From: Bryobacterales bacterium
Lineage (GTDB): Bacteria; Acidobacteriota; Terriglobia; Bryobacterales; UBA6623
DNA: 59,379 bases
Direction of reading: 5' to 3'
Assembly (NCBI GenBank): GCA_028819215.1
Contig: JAPPMG010000047.1
Span: 1 to 59,379 of the forward strand
The notes under the pieces are model-generated. The model searched no databases. It saw nothing but the letters and a program-made list of their open reading frames with translations, and was not told the DNA's origin. Numbering within the stretch: the first letter of the stretch is position 1; each line of letters opens with the position of its first letter. Shown here piece after piece: positions 51,570 to 59,379 of the stretch. The translations under genes were made by a program, and so were the position numbers.

Positions 51570-52529
51570 CTAGACGTCGCAGAGCCGGACTGCCTGCGCC
51601 AGCGAGTCCAGAGGGTCGCGGGTAGGAATGAATTCGTGGCCCACGAAACCCTGGTATCCGGACTCCGCAAGGGCCTCCATCACCGAGGGGTAGTGGATCT
51701 CCTGCTTGAGGTGGAGTTCGTTGCGCCCCGGATTGCCAGCCGTATGGATGTGACCGATCAGGTCAGCCATGTCCCGGATGCGACGGATCACGTCTCCGTT
51801 CATGATCTGGACGTGATAGATGTCGAAGAGCAGCTTCGCCCGCGGCGATCCGACCTCTCGGATGATGTCCGCGCAGTACTCGATGTCGTCCCCCTGGTAG
51901 CCGGGGTGCCCCTTCATGGGATGGGTGTCATCCCTTGTGTTAAGCATCTCCAAGCAGACCGTGACGCCCTTTTCCTCGCCGTAGGCCGCTAGTTCCTTCA
52001 GCCCCGCAATGGTGTTCCGCGCCCCCTCTTCCAGGGAGATCTCGCCGCTCTGCGGATCCTCGGCATCGTTCCACTTGTAACCGTTGAACGCAATCACGCT
52101 CGGGATCCCCTCCTGCGAGCAAGCGTCCATCACCTGCTTGGTGGTCTCGATGACGGTGGCCTGGTAGCGAGGATTGTTGAGGCCCTTCATGAACGGCGGG
52201 CCCGGCATGCCGTTGCCGGCGATGGCACACGTCAATCCGTGCTGGCGCACCGTCGGCCACTGTTCGGGCGAGAGCAACTCGACGCTCTCTAGGCCCAAGT
52301 CGGCGGCGTGCCCGGCAAGCGTGTCGAGATCCCAGGCCCACTCAGAGCCCTCGAACGGCCACGAACAAACCGAATGGCGGATGCGGCCGTTGACCGCCTT
52401 CGTCCAAGCCTCCTCCGAGTCCTCGGAGGCGCCGGTCGTGCAGGAAGCAAGCGTGGTGGCTGCAGCGGCGCTACCGTAGCTCAACACCTTCCGACGGGTC
52501 GGCTGCAGTGCGGAATCAGGCTGGTACAT
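51570..52529 (-). CDS. Exported sugar-phosphate isomerase/epimerase-like lipoprotein
   Basis: 319 residues; AAGGAG 8 nt before the ATG. The leader TRRKVLSYGSAAAATTLASC combines a Tat-like motif with a lipobox, so this xylose-isomerase-like TIM barrel is exported. Barrel elements: AADLGLESVELLSPEQW, VIAFNGYKWND, KGVTVCLEMLNTRDD, LLFDIYHVQIMNGD, and GHIHTAGNPGRNELH, with the metal Glu and His residues of hydroxypyruvate-isomerase relatives. An exported isomerase is unusual. Confidence 0.82.
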   Translation of the reverse strand: MYQPDSALQPTRRKVLSYGSAAAATTLASCTTGASEDSEEAWTKAVNGRIRHSVCSWPFEGSEWAWDLDTLAGHAADLGLESVELLSPEQWPTVRQHGLTCAIAGNGMPGPPFMKGLNNPRYQATVIETTKQVMDACSQEGIPSVIAFNGYKWNDAEDPQSGEISLEEGARNTIAGLKELAAYGEEKGVTVCLEMLNTRDDTHPMKGHPGYQGDDIEYCADIIREVGSPRAKLLFDIYHVQIMNGDVIRRIRDMADLIGHIHTAGNPGRNELHLKQEIHYPSVMEALAESGYQGFVGHEFIPTRDPLDSLAQAVRLCDV

Positions 52530-52769
52530 GTTCTCGGGCTCCTTCGCTTCGAGCGGTGCTCGTTGATCCTTCGTCAGTCTGGCCTGAAAGCCGTCCCGAT
52601 TGCAAGCGCGACCATCTACCTTCGACCCCTCTGAATGGTGCCGGGCAGCCCGCCAAGTAGTTGACGAAGGGGCACGTTCACGGGAATGCGCCGACAACGA
52701 CATGAGGAGCCACCTTCGATTTCACGGATTCCAGGAAGAGCCCCGCTACTCTGTGCAAAAGATACCTAT

Positions 52770-53009
52770 ATGAGAATGCACATCGAACTCGACAACGCGA
52801 TCATCGGCGAGATCGATGTCATCGCAGGACCGCACCGCCGCAGCGCCTTTGTGCGAGAAGCGGTCCTAGAGGCCATTGAGCGCCACCGTCGCACGAGGCA
52901 CCTGCGCGGGGCCGCCGGCTTGCTTCGCGACAGCGAACACCAATGGGATGATGACCCTGCCGCTTGGGTAAGCCGCCAGCGCGGTGGCGACCCCCGGCGC
53001 GTTGGATGA
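52770..53009 (+). CDS. Ribbon-helix-helix antitoxin-like protein
   Basis: About 79 residues. MHIELDNAIIGEIDVIAG, RSAFVREAVLEAIERHRR is a ribbon-helix-helix fold, then an acidic tail (HQWDDDPAAW) typical of VapB-like antitoxins. No toxin follows; the next gene lies on the opposite strand. It may be an orphan. ATG 52776 is an alternative start. Confidence 0.75.
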   Translation: MRMHIELDNAIIGEIDVIAGPHRRSAFVREAVLEAIERHRRTRHLRGAAGLLRDSEHQWDDDPAAWVSRQRGGDPRRVG

Positions 53010-53025
53010 GCAGATGCCCCTCTGC

Positions 53026-54648
53026 CTAGCGAGGCTCCCGCACGATGGTGATGCGATTCAGGGGCACATTTTCAAGGATCTGGCGCTGGCCGCTCGGCCA
53101 ATCGATCTCGACGGCTACCGGCCGGTCGGCTTCTCCGAAGCCGAAATGCACCGGCCGCAACGCTGATGAGGCATAGCCCGCGGCGCTCTTTACCCAACGG
53201 GTCTGCCCCTCCACGCGAACCGTCGCACCGAGGGCGTCGCGCCCTGACCGCTCTCCGATCAGTTGCAGGGCAAGCCAAGCGTGCGATGCCTCGGAGAGGT
53301 TTCGATAAAGCTGCGCCGGCTCACCCAATGCGCTGACCACGACATCCAGGCGACCGTCGGCGTCAAAGTCTGCGACAGCCGCTCCGCGGTGGGTGCCCAC
53401 TGCGCCGATCTCCACGGCCTCGTCGAAGTGACCGCCGAGATTGCGGAACACCGTATTCGGCTGTCGATAGACGAATGCCTCGAAATCCTCAACCAGATCG
53501 TTGACGTGAGAGTTAGCTGTGAACAAATCCAGCCGGCCGTCATTGTCAAAGTCCGCGAACACATTGCCCCAGCCCGCGTAGGCTCGCGATGCCTTGGCCA
53601 GCCCGGAGGCTACGGTCGCATCGCGAAACGACCCGCCAGCACCGCCGCGAAACAGCGGGAATGTCTCGTTGCTCAGTGCCGTGACCGACAGGTCTGCGAC
53701 GCCATCGTCGTCAAAGTCGCCAATGTCCACTCCCATCGAAGCGACCGGACGCCCGTGGTCAAGGAGTGCCGCTCCTGCCAGCAGGGCATCCTCGATGAAT
53801 CTGCCGTCGTCTTGGTTCAAGAACAGGAAATTCGGCAGGTTGTCGTTGGTCACGAAGACGTCCACGCGGCCGTTGGCGTCGAAATCGGCGAATGTCGCAC
53901 TCATCCCGCGCCCCGCGAAATCACTCAGGCCGACGCGCTCGCCAATCGGCTCGAATCGACCCGAGCCGAGGTTGCGGTAAAGGCGATTCGCGATGGGAGT
54001 GAGGTACTTCGGATGGCAATAGACCCGTAAGCCGCGCTCGCGGTCTCCGCAATAGCGGTCGAAGTCGGGCGTCCAGTCGGCGTAGTTGACTACGAACAGA
54101 TCTGCGCGCCCGTCGTCGTCGTAATGGAACCACCCGGCCGCCACGGCCCACTCCCCGCTGGAAATCTCCGACCTCGCTGTGATGTCCTCAAACGTGCCGT
54201 CCCCGAGATTGCGGAATAGGGTGTTCTGGAAAACGCCGGCTACGAATAGGTCAGCATGCCCATCGTTGTCAAAGTCGGCTGCCGCTGCCCCCATGGAGTA
54301 GCCGCTCCCCGCGACTCCGGCAGACTCGGTGACATCCTCGAATCGCATGCCGCCTAAGTTGCGGAAGAGGCGGTTCGAGTACTCCGGCGATTCCTTGCGC
54401 ATGCCCTCCCCGGCTGCGCCGTTCGTGAAGTAAATGTCCTGGAGGCCGTCGCCGTCGTAGTCGAAGACCGCTAGCCCGCCGGCCATCGTTTCGATCATGC
54501 GCTTGCGCTCGGTCGGGGCGTGGCGCAACGTGAAGCCCACACCTGAGTCCTCTGTCGCCGGTCGGAAGCGAATCTGGGCAGGAACACTCGCCGCCTGGCA
54601 CAGCAAGGCCACTGGCACCAGCAAGGAGGCACCCATAGACGGAAGCAT
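53026..54648 (-). CDS. Secreted FG-GAP/UnbV repeat protein
   Basis: About 540 residues after signal LLVPVALLCQAASVPAQ. Repeated FG-GAP blades read like FDYDGDGLQDIYFTN, ADFDNDGHADLFVAG, ADFDANGRVDVFVTN, and ADFDNDGRLDLFTAN; each holds Asp-rich calcium loops. The C-terminus is a UnbV/ASPIC domain (VKSAAGYASSALRPVHFGFGE). These proteins are extracellular and of uncertain function. It follows the PQQ-like propeller gene by 21 bp. TTG 54660 is another start. Confidence 0.88.
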   Translation of the reverse strand: MLPSMGASLLVPVALLCQAASVPAQIRFRPATEDSGVGFTLRHAPTERKRMIETMAGGLAVFDYDGDGLQDIYFTNGAAGEGMRKESPEYSNRLFRNLGGMRFEDVTESAGVAGSGYSMGAAAADFDNDGHADLFVAGVFQNTLFRNLGDGTFEDITARSEISSGEWAVAAGWFHYDDDGRADLFVVNYADWTPDFDRYCGDRERGLRVYCHPKYLTPIANRLYRNLGSGRFEPIGERVGLSDFAGRGMSATFADFDANGRVDVFVTNDNLPNFLFLNQDDGRFIEDALLAGAALLDHGRPVASMGVDIGDFDDDGVADLSVTALSNETFPLFRGGAGGSFRDATVASGLAKASRAYAGWGNVFADFDNDGRLDLFTANSHVNDLVEDFEAFVYRQPNTVFRNLGGHFDEAVEIGAVGTHRGAAVADFDADGRLDVVVSALGEPAQLYRNLSEASHAWLALQLIGERSGRDALGATVRVEGQTRWVKSAAGYASSALRPVHFGFGEADRPVAVEIDWPSGQRQILENVPLNRITIVREPR

Positions 54649-54669
54649 TGCCAAGTTCAAGCTTAATTG

Positions 54670-55905
54670 TCACTTGTCGCCAATCGCCCAAACGAAGTTC
54701 TCGGTGCGGATGTACAAGCGTCCGTTGGACACCGCCATCGATGCTTGCGTGTGCTCGTCCAGGCGGTTACGAGCTAGCTCCTTGAATTCACGACCTGTCT
54801 GAATCACTGTGGTCTCTCCCTCCTCCGAGAGGAAATAGATTCGCCCGTCGGCGAGGACAGGGGACGCCCAGTGCGTTCCGCCGACGCGCTCCTGCCAAAT
54901 GACTGCGCCGGTTCTTGCGTCCATGCAGGTAGCCACGCCATTCTCGTGGATGTTATAGAGCAGGCCGGCGTCATAGATCATCGACGGAATATGCGATGCG
55001 GAGCGCGTTTGTTCCCAAGTCACCGTACCGCCCGGAGCTACGGCGCGAATTGCGGTCGCCTCGAAGCCCGAGATGGAGTAAGCCAGGCCGCCTCCGATAA
55101 CGATCGAGGGCACCACGCCCTCGCCTTGGGCGTACACGGACCAGAGCCGCTCGCCAGTGTCCGGGTTGAACCCCTGGATCACGTCACCTGCTGCTGAGAC
55201 GAGCTGCATCTTTCCGTCGACCTGCATGAGGTTGGGAGTCACGTGAGCCAGCCGGGAAGGCCCTCGCTTGCCTTCCCAGACGAGTTCGCCGGTCTCTTTC
55301 TCGAGCGCCCAGAGGGCGGCACCCTCCCAGGGAACTTTCCAGCCGATCTTCTCCGCGCGCCCCGTACGGCTGGATGGATCGAACGCCATGATGAGCAGGT
55401 TCTCGTAAAGGATCGGTGAAGCCCCGAGGCCATGCTCGGAGAAGAAATCGAATTCTCGATTCCGCCACAGCACGTTGCCGTCGAAATCCAGGGCCACAAT
55501 GCTGCCGTCGGCAAACACCGCGAAAACGCTCTGGCCATCGGTGACAGGTGTCGGCGAGGCGTAGGAATTCTGCCGCCTCTTCATCAGCGTCGGCTGATCG
55601 AAGACGTGCGTGTCCCACAGGATCCGCCCGGTCCGGGCGTCGATTGACAGCACGTGACACGACGAGCCATCGTCTACAGCGGTCGTCAGAAAGATGCGGT
55701 TTCCCCAGACGATCGGCGACGACCACGCGCTTCCGGGAATTGGCGTCTTCCAAACCACGTTATTGTCCCGTGCCCAGTGCAGCGGGAGTTCAACTTCCGA
55801 CGAGACTCCTTGGCGCGTCGGGCCGCGAAAGCCCGGCCAGTTCTCCGCCGAAGCGACCGAGAGAAAGCACACTGTCAGTGCGGCCAGGCGGGAGATCCAA
55901 CTCAT
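54670..55905 (-). CDS. Secreted PQQ-like beta-propeller protein
   Basis: About 410 residues with signal ISRLAALTVCFLSVASA. PGFRGPTRQGV, NVVWKTPIPGSAWSSPIVWGNRIFLTTAVDD, DARTGRILWDTHVFD, and KETGELVWEGKRGPS show WD-like blades of the PQQ-dehydrogenase-like (BamB-like) family. No PQQ or catalytic calcium residues are certain, so binding is unknown. It forms a unit with the FG-GAP gene downstream. Confidence 0.88.
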   Translation of the reverse strand: MSWISRLAALTVCFLSVASAENWPGFRGPTRQGVSSEVELPLHWARDNNVVWKTPIPGSAWSSPIVWGNRIFLTTAVDDGSSCHVLSIDARTGRILWDTHVFDQPTLMKRRQNSYASPTPVTDGQSVFAVFADGSIVALDFDGNVLWRNREFDFFSEHGLGASPILYENLLIMAFDPSSRTGRAEKIGWKVPWEGAALWALEKETGELVWEGKRGPSRLAHVTPNLMQVDGKMQLVSAAGDVIQGFNPDTGERLWSVYAQGEGVVPSIVIGGGLAYSISGFEATAIRAVAPGGTVTWEQTRSASHIPSMIYDAGLLYNIHENGVATCMDARTGAVIWQERVGGTHWASPVLADGRIYFLSEEGETTVIQTGREFKELARNRLDEHTQASMAVSNGRLYIRTENFVWAIGDK

Positions 55906-56150
55906 GCGCACGAGGGTATCAGGGTTCACTGAGTGGGTCATTGCGGCGCTCTGGAGCCGATCGATTCAATGCGGCAGATCACCCGAGTGCGATCATCCTC
56001 GAGCGCTCATGCAGCCTTGCCTCGGTCGGATGCGGATCTTGGTCGCTCCCCAGTGGCTCCGATCCCAGCGGCAACTGGGAATCAGACGACGGCCTGGGGT
56101 TCTTTCCTCACGAGCTCTCCGGCTGGTGGCCGGGTAGTATGGTCATCGCG

Positions 56151-57569
56151 ATGGCAAACGGGACTACCACCGTAACTCGACGAGACGCCCTCAAGCTGCT
56201 GGGGACGGCCCCTGCGGCCAGCCTGGCTGCCGAACGCCGACCGAACTTCATCTTCATCTTCTGTGACGACCTTGGCTGGGGTGACCTTCCGGTTTACGGG
56301 CACCGAAACGTCGATGCCCACGGAGGGTGGATCGTTCGCGGCGAACTCAAGACTCCGCATATCGACCGCATGGCCAGGGAAGGGACTCTGTTCACCCAGT
56401 TCTATGTCGCCTCCGGAGTGTGCTCGCCGAGCAGAGCCGCCATCATGACCGGTAGGTTCCCGGGCGAAGTCGGCATCCACGACTACCTGGCCAGCGAGGA
56501 ACTGAACGAGCGAAGAGGCTGTGTGAACTACCTTGACCCCGAGATTCCCACGGTGACCCGCCTGCTCAAGGATGCGGGTTACTCCACCGCGCATTTCGGG
56601 AAATGGCACCTTGGCGGTCGTACTGGAGCGCCCCCACCGCAAGAATACGGCATCGATCTTTACGATGCCTGCCGCTCCGGACCCGGGGGTCGCGTAACTT
56701 CAAGCGGCCAGATCGCCGATGCGACGATCGCATTCATGGAGCGCAACAAGGACGCTCCCTTCTACATCAACGCTTGGCTCTATGATCCGCATTCGCCTCT
56801 CCATCCAACAGAAGAGATGCTGGCGGAGTACAGGGATCTCACGCCCCGCTGGGGCGAGAACTATGGGGCGCTGCAGGTGTGGTATTCGGTCCTGACTTAT
56901 ATGGACAAACAGATCGGCCGCATACTGGACCGGTTGGATGAGTTGGGCCTCAGCGAGAACACATTGGTGGTCTTCTCGAGTGACAACGGCCCCGAATCCG
57001 GCCTGATCCCGTTTGTCTCGCACTACGGCAACGCCTCCTCAGCAGGACCGTTTCGCGGCCTGAAGCGGAGTCTGTACGAGGGCGGGATACGAGAGCCATT
57101 CATCGTGCGCTGGAGAGGCCACACGCCGACGAATGCGGTGAATCGAGAAACTGTATTCGGCGGAGTCGACTGGCTGCCGACCGTTTTGCAGCTCGCCAAC
57201 GTCGATGTCCCGCCGAACGTTCGTGGGGAGTCTCTCGCGGACTCGATCCGCGGGGAACCCGTTGCCCGATCCGGGCCGTTGATGTGGGAGAACCGTTTCC
57301 CGGTCTACGGACACGTTCTGGATAAGAGCCCGATGCTCGCGATCCGGAGCGGCAGATGGAAGCTGCTGATGAATCCTGACCGCAGCCGGATCGAACTCTA
57401 CGACATTCCCAGGGACCCGAGCGAAATGGATAACGTCGCTTTCCGAGAGCCGAACATTGTTCGGCGTCTGTCCAGGGAACTCCTGGCCTGGCACAAGACG
57501 CTGCCACCCGGCCCCGTCGACCCCGGTGCCGGAAGAGCGGACTACCCATGGCCAAGAAGCCCGAGGTAG
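56151..57569 (+). CDS. Exported arylsulfatase-type sulfatase (Tat-like leader)
   Basis: About 472 residues. The leader TRRDALKLLGTAPAASLAA is Tat-like. FIFIFCDDLGWGDLPVYGH supplies metal Asp residues, SGVCSPSRAAIMTGRFPGE the FGly Cys, FGKWHLGGR and FSSDNGPES further active-site parts. ATG 56139 is an alternative. TAGTAT (56135-56140) lies 10 nt before the chosen ATG, another leaderless-like layout. Fourth sulfatase in the window. Confidence 0.88.
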   Translation: MANGTTTVTRRDALKLLGTAPAASLAAERRPNFIFIFCDDLGWGDLPVYGHRNVDAHGGWIVRGELKTPHIDRMAREGTLFTQFYVASGVCSPSRAAIMTGRFPGEVGIHDYLASEELNERRGCVNYLDPEIPTVTRLLKDAGYSTAHFGKWHLGGRTGAPPPQEYGIDLYDACRSGPGGRVTSSGQIADATIAFMERNKDAPFYINAWLYDPHSPLHPTEEMLAEYRDLTPRWGENYGALQVWYSVLTYMDKQIGRILDRLDELGLSENTLVVFSSDNGPESGLIPFVSHYGNASSAGPFRGLKRSLYEGGIREPFIVRWRGHTPTNAVNRETVFGGVDWLPTVLQLANVDVPPNVRGESLADSIRGEPVARSGPLMWENRFPVYGHVLDKSPMLAIRSGRWKLLMNPDRSRIELYDIPRDPSEMDNVAFREPNIVRRLSRELLAWHKTLPPGPVDPGAGRADYPWPRSPR

Positions 57570-57788
57570 TCGGAGCTTGGCCTTGTGGGGAATCGGTCAA
57601 CATCTGGTGCATGCGCTTCTTCACAATCGCACTTTCTTTTCTAGACGCCCTGTCTCGGCGTAGAGTCGACGATCGAGTCAGTTTCGAGGCCTGATCAAGC
57701 ATTGCCGATGGGCGGCACCGCGGCCGGTGAACCTGCTGCGGCTGTACAATCATTGGCACGGGAGGTGCGCCACACGCACCGAGTCCAA

Positions 57789-58586
57789 ATGTCCGCCGGT
57801 ACTACCACAGACACACCTGTTCCCGCAGTTCCAGCGGCGGATGTCGCCGCCGAGGTGCGGCAGGCCGACGAGGTCGAGTACCCCGAAGGCCAGTGGGTCG
57901 CGCAGAGCACCTCTCACGGCGACGCCGTCGAGCAGGCCGCCGGGGCCTTGCGCCAGCACTTCCGGGAGCGCGCGGAGGTGCTGGTGGCGATGGAGCTAAG
58001 GGTGTACTACCGGCGTGGCAACAACCAGGTCTGGCTGCAGCCGGATGTGCAGGTGGTGCACGGGGTGGGGCACAGCCCGAGCCGCAGCAGCTACCTGGTG
58101 TGGGAGGAAGGCAAGCCACCGGACTTCGTGCTGGAGGTGGCCTCGCCGTCGACGGCGGCCAGGGATGCGCAGCACAAGGTGGGCGCATACGCCAGCCTAG
58201 GCGTGCGCGAGTACTGGCGGCTGGATCCGGTCGGGGAGTTGATGGCCAGTCCGCTGGAGGGCTACGTGGCCCGAGCGGGCGGATACGATCCGGTGCCAGC
58301 GGTGGCTGTCGCGGGCCGGGCCTGGCTGCGCAGCGAGGTGTTGGGGCTGGAGCTGCGCGGCGAGTGGCGGGAGCGGGGGATCGTGGTGGTGTTCCGGGAC
58401 CCGCGCACGGGGGAGGAGTGGGCCAGCGCAGCCGAGCGCGAGCGACAGGCCGCAGAGCTAGAGCGACAGGCGGCGGAGCGCGAGCGAGAGGTCGAAAAGC
58501 GCGGGCGGCAGGCCGCAGAGCGCGAGCGGGACGAGGCGAATCGACGCGTCCGCGAACTGGAAACGAGGCTGCGGTCTTCCAGCTGA
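57789..58586 (+). CDS. Uma2-family endonuclease-like protein with coiled-coil tail
   Basis: About 265 residues. Uma2 core: EGQWVAQSTSHGDAVEQAAGAL, VWLQPDVQVVHG, PPDFVLEVASPSTAARDAQHKVGAYASLGVREYWRLDP, with the Asp, Glu and Lys expected for PD-(D/E)xK chemistry. The last 60 residues are an Ala/Glu/Arg coiled coil with repeated ERERQAAE. Uma2 genes often occur in many copies in sponge-associated and cyanobacterial genomes; their role is unknown. TACAAT at 57745-57750 may be the -10. Confidence 0.82.
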   Translation: MSAGTTTDTPVPAVPAADVAAEVRQADEVEYPEGQWVAQSTSHGDAVEQAAGALRQHFRERAEVLVAMELRVYYRRGNNQVWLQPDVQVVHGVGHSPSRSSYLVWEEGKPPDFVLEVASPSTAARDAQHKVGAYASLGVREYWRLDPVGELMASPLEGYVARAGGYDPVPAVAVAGRAWLRSEVLGLELRGEWRERGIVVVFRDPRTGEEWASAAERERQAAELERQAAEREREVEKRGRQAAERERDEANRRVRELETRLRSSS

Positions 58587-58879
58587 TCTGGGACCGCTCG
58601 GAGCAATCGCTAACCGACCTTTGCCGCCGAGTCAGGCAGAACTCGCCAAATTGAAGCGCGAAAGAGGCACCCGCTCGAAAGAGCAGCGGTTTCCGCGTTC
58701 ACATCGGCTGAACGGCCGAGCCGACGGCACCGGAGGCATCCGCTAACTCGATTCCCGGTCCCTCCGCAACGCGGAGAAGGAAGCTGCGCATGTATCCCGG
58801 CTCTCCGCCCGATCGCACGCTCTCGTCGGTCTGAGGCAGAGCCTCTCTAGCCCTTCCCTATGGCGGTCATGGCGCCGGT
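58587..58879. other. Intergenic region, no gene seen
   Basis: No recognisable gene, RNA or repeat. Reading frames here are short and lack any pattern. Confidence 0.5.
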
Positions 58880-59309
58880 CACCGCTCCGCTTCGTTCGCG
58901 ATTGAGCAGGTTGAGGCGCGGGCGTACCCTCCGGATCCGGAAAACGGGTACTACAGCGGGACGCGCTTCGATTGGTCGGCGGCGATCTATAGCTGAAGTA
59001 CGCCGGACACGAGTACTTTGGCGAGTGGCAGGAGTCCGACGATCCTTACCTCCACGACCGAATAACCGGACCGGTCGCGGAGTACCGCTCCAACAAGAAG
59101 GGACTAGGCTATGACGACGGCGAGGAGCGCTTCCTGCGCATCGGAGTGGGTGTTGTCGAGAAGCCGGAGGAAGAAGACGACCGCTGGCTAGGCTGCAGTT
59201 CTGGTCGCCGCGAACAACACTGTGCCCGGAGCCGTTCGTCGAATTGAGAACCGCTGCGGACCAATCCGATCGGTGGGCGATCCGATACGAGTTCTACACG
59301 CTGGACTGA
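58880..59309 (+). pseudogene. Decayed conserved protein with internal deletion
   Basis: The plus strand reads PDPENGYYSGTRFDWSAAIY, then after a frameshift near 58997, YAGHEYFGEWQESDDPYLHD, GPVAEYRSNKKGLGYDDGEE and LRIGVGVVEKPEEEDDRW. After about 59190 sense is lost, then CPEPFVELRTAADQSDRW and IRYEFYTLD end with a stop at 59307-59309. I recall a family of uncharacterised proteins with this start and end, perhaps aldose-epimerase-like. The middle portion is missing. A single-base loss plus a large deletion make it a pseudogene. Confidence 0.65.
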
Positions 59310-59379
59310 GACGAAGTTGAGCGCTAGCCCTACTTCGCCATGCTAAGTGGAAATAGCCGGGTTTAGGGGCTCTGACTGG

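Noticed and set aside
1..59379. CRISPR array or cas genes
   Set aside because: No series of short regularly spaced repeats and no Cas-like protein was found.

Overview
The window is a high-GC (roughly 60-65% by eye) bacterial chromosome segment, densely coded on both strands, with many exported enzymes and several decayed genes. FGly-type sulfatases, FG-GAP/UnbV and PQQ-like propeller proteins, Tat-like leaders on carbon-metabolism enzymes, a TRAP transporter, Uma2 and YtxH proteins together suggest an uncultured Acidobacteriota (Bryobacterales-like) or a similar marine or host-associated lineage. This is an inference: no rRNA or other phylogenetic marker is present.

Layout. 1-2 kb: adaptor protein plus the first 235 codons of an RND efflux pump, running off the left edge. 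2-5.4 kb: a frameshifted nitroreductase relic, then a sodium:solute symporter with two uncharacterised genes. 5.7-17.3 kb: the main accessory locus. It encodes a single-module reducing PKS (KS-AT-DH-degenerate MT-structural KR-ER-KR-ACP), a B12-binding radical SAM enzyme of the HpnP/DUF4070 type, and an 838-residue fusion of a thioester-reductase-like domain to a sulfotransferase. A tandem metallo-beta-lactamase-fold lipoprotein faces it (17.5-19.4 kb). 19.5-26.9 kb: DNA repair (tag), a decayed toxin-antitoxin pair, M19 dipeptidase, enoyl-CoA hydratase, an S24 repressor-like regulator, an exported amidohydrolase, and an uncharacterised Fe-S/Cys-rich gene pair. 27.4-36.4 kb: three sulfatases, a CE1-like esterase/SMP-30 fusion and an SGNH/BNR fusion, together a likely sulfated-glycan degradation region. 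37-45 kb: a methyltransferase, an operon linking an exported lactate-dehydrogenase-like flavoenzyme to a tetraheme cytochrome c, and a TRAP transporter operon led by an exported HpcH-type aldolase. 45.4-52.5 kb: tRNA-Pro, YtxH protein, secreted nuclease, ROK kinase, VapBC with a palindromic operator, rhomboid protease, argC-argB and an exported sugar isomerase. 52.8-59.4 kb: an orphan antitoxin, FG-GAP and PQQ-like propellers, a fourth sulfatase, Uma2, and a decayed pseudogene.

The strongest candidate for a new system is the PKS/B12-radical-SAM/reductase-sulfotransferase locus. The gene order suggests an iteratively built reduced chain, methylated in trans because the PKS's own MT region lacks the usual SAM motif, then released and sulfonated. 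The reductase domain has Cys where the catalytic Tyr is expected, so the release chemistry is open. A 38-codon reading frame abuts the PKS start in frame (TGA then GTG), and a similar junction recurs 3.7 kb upstream in a diverged repeat. Several genes have a -10-like hexamer 6-10 nt before ATG, suggesting leaderless transcripts are common here.
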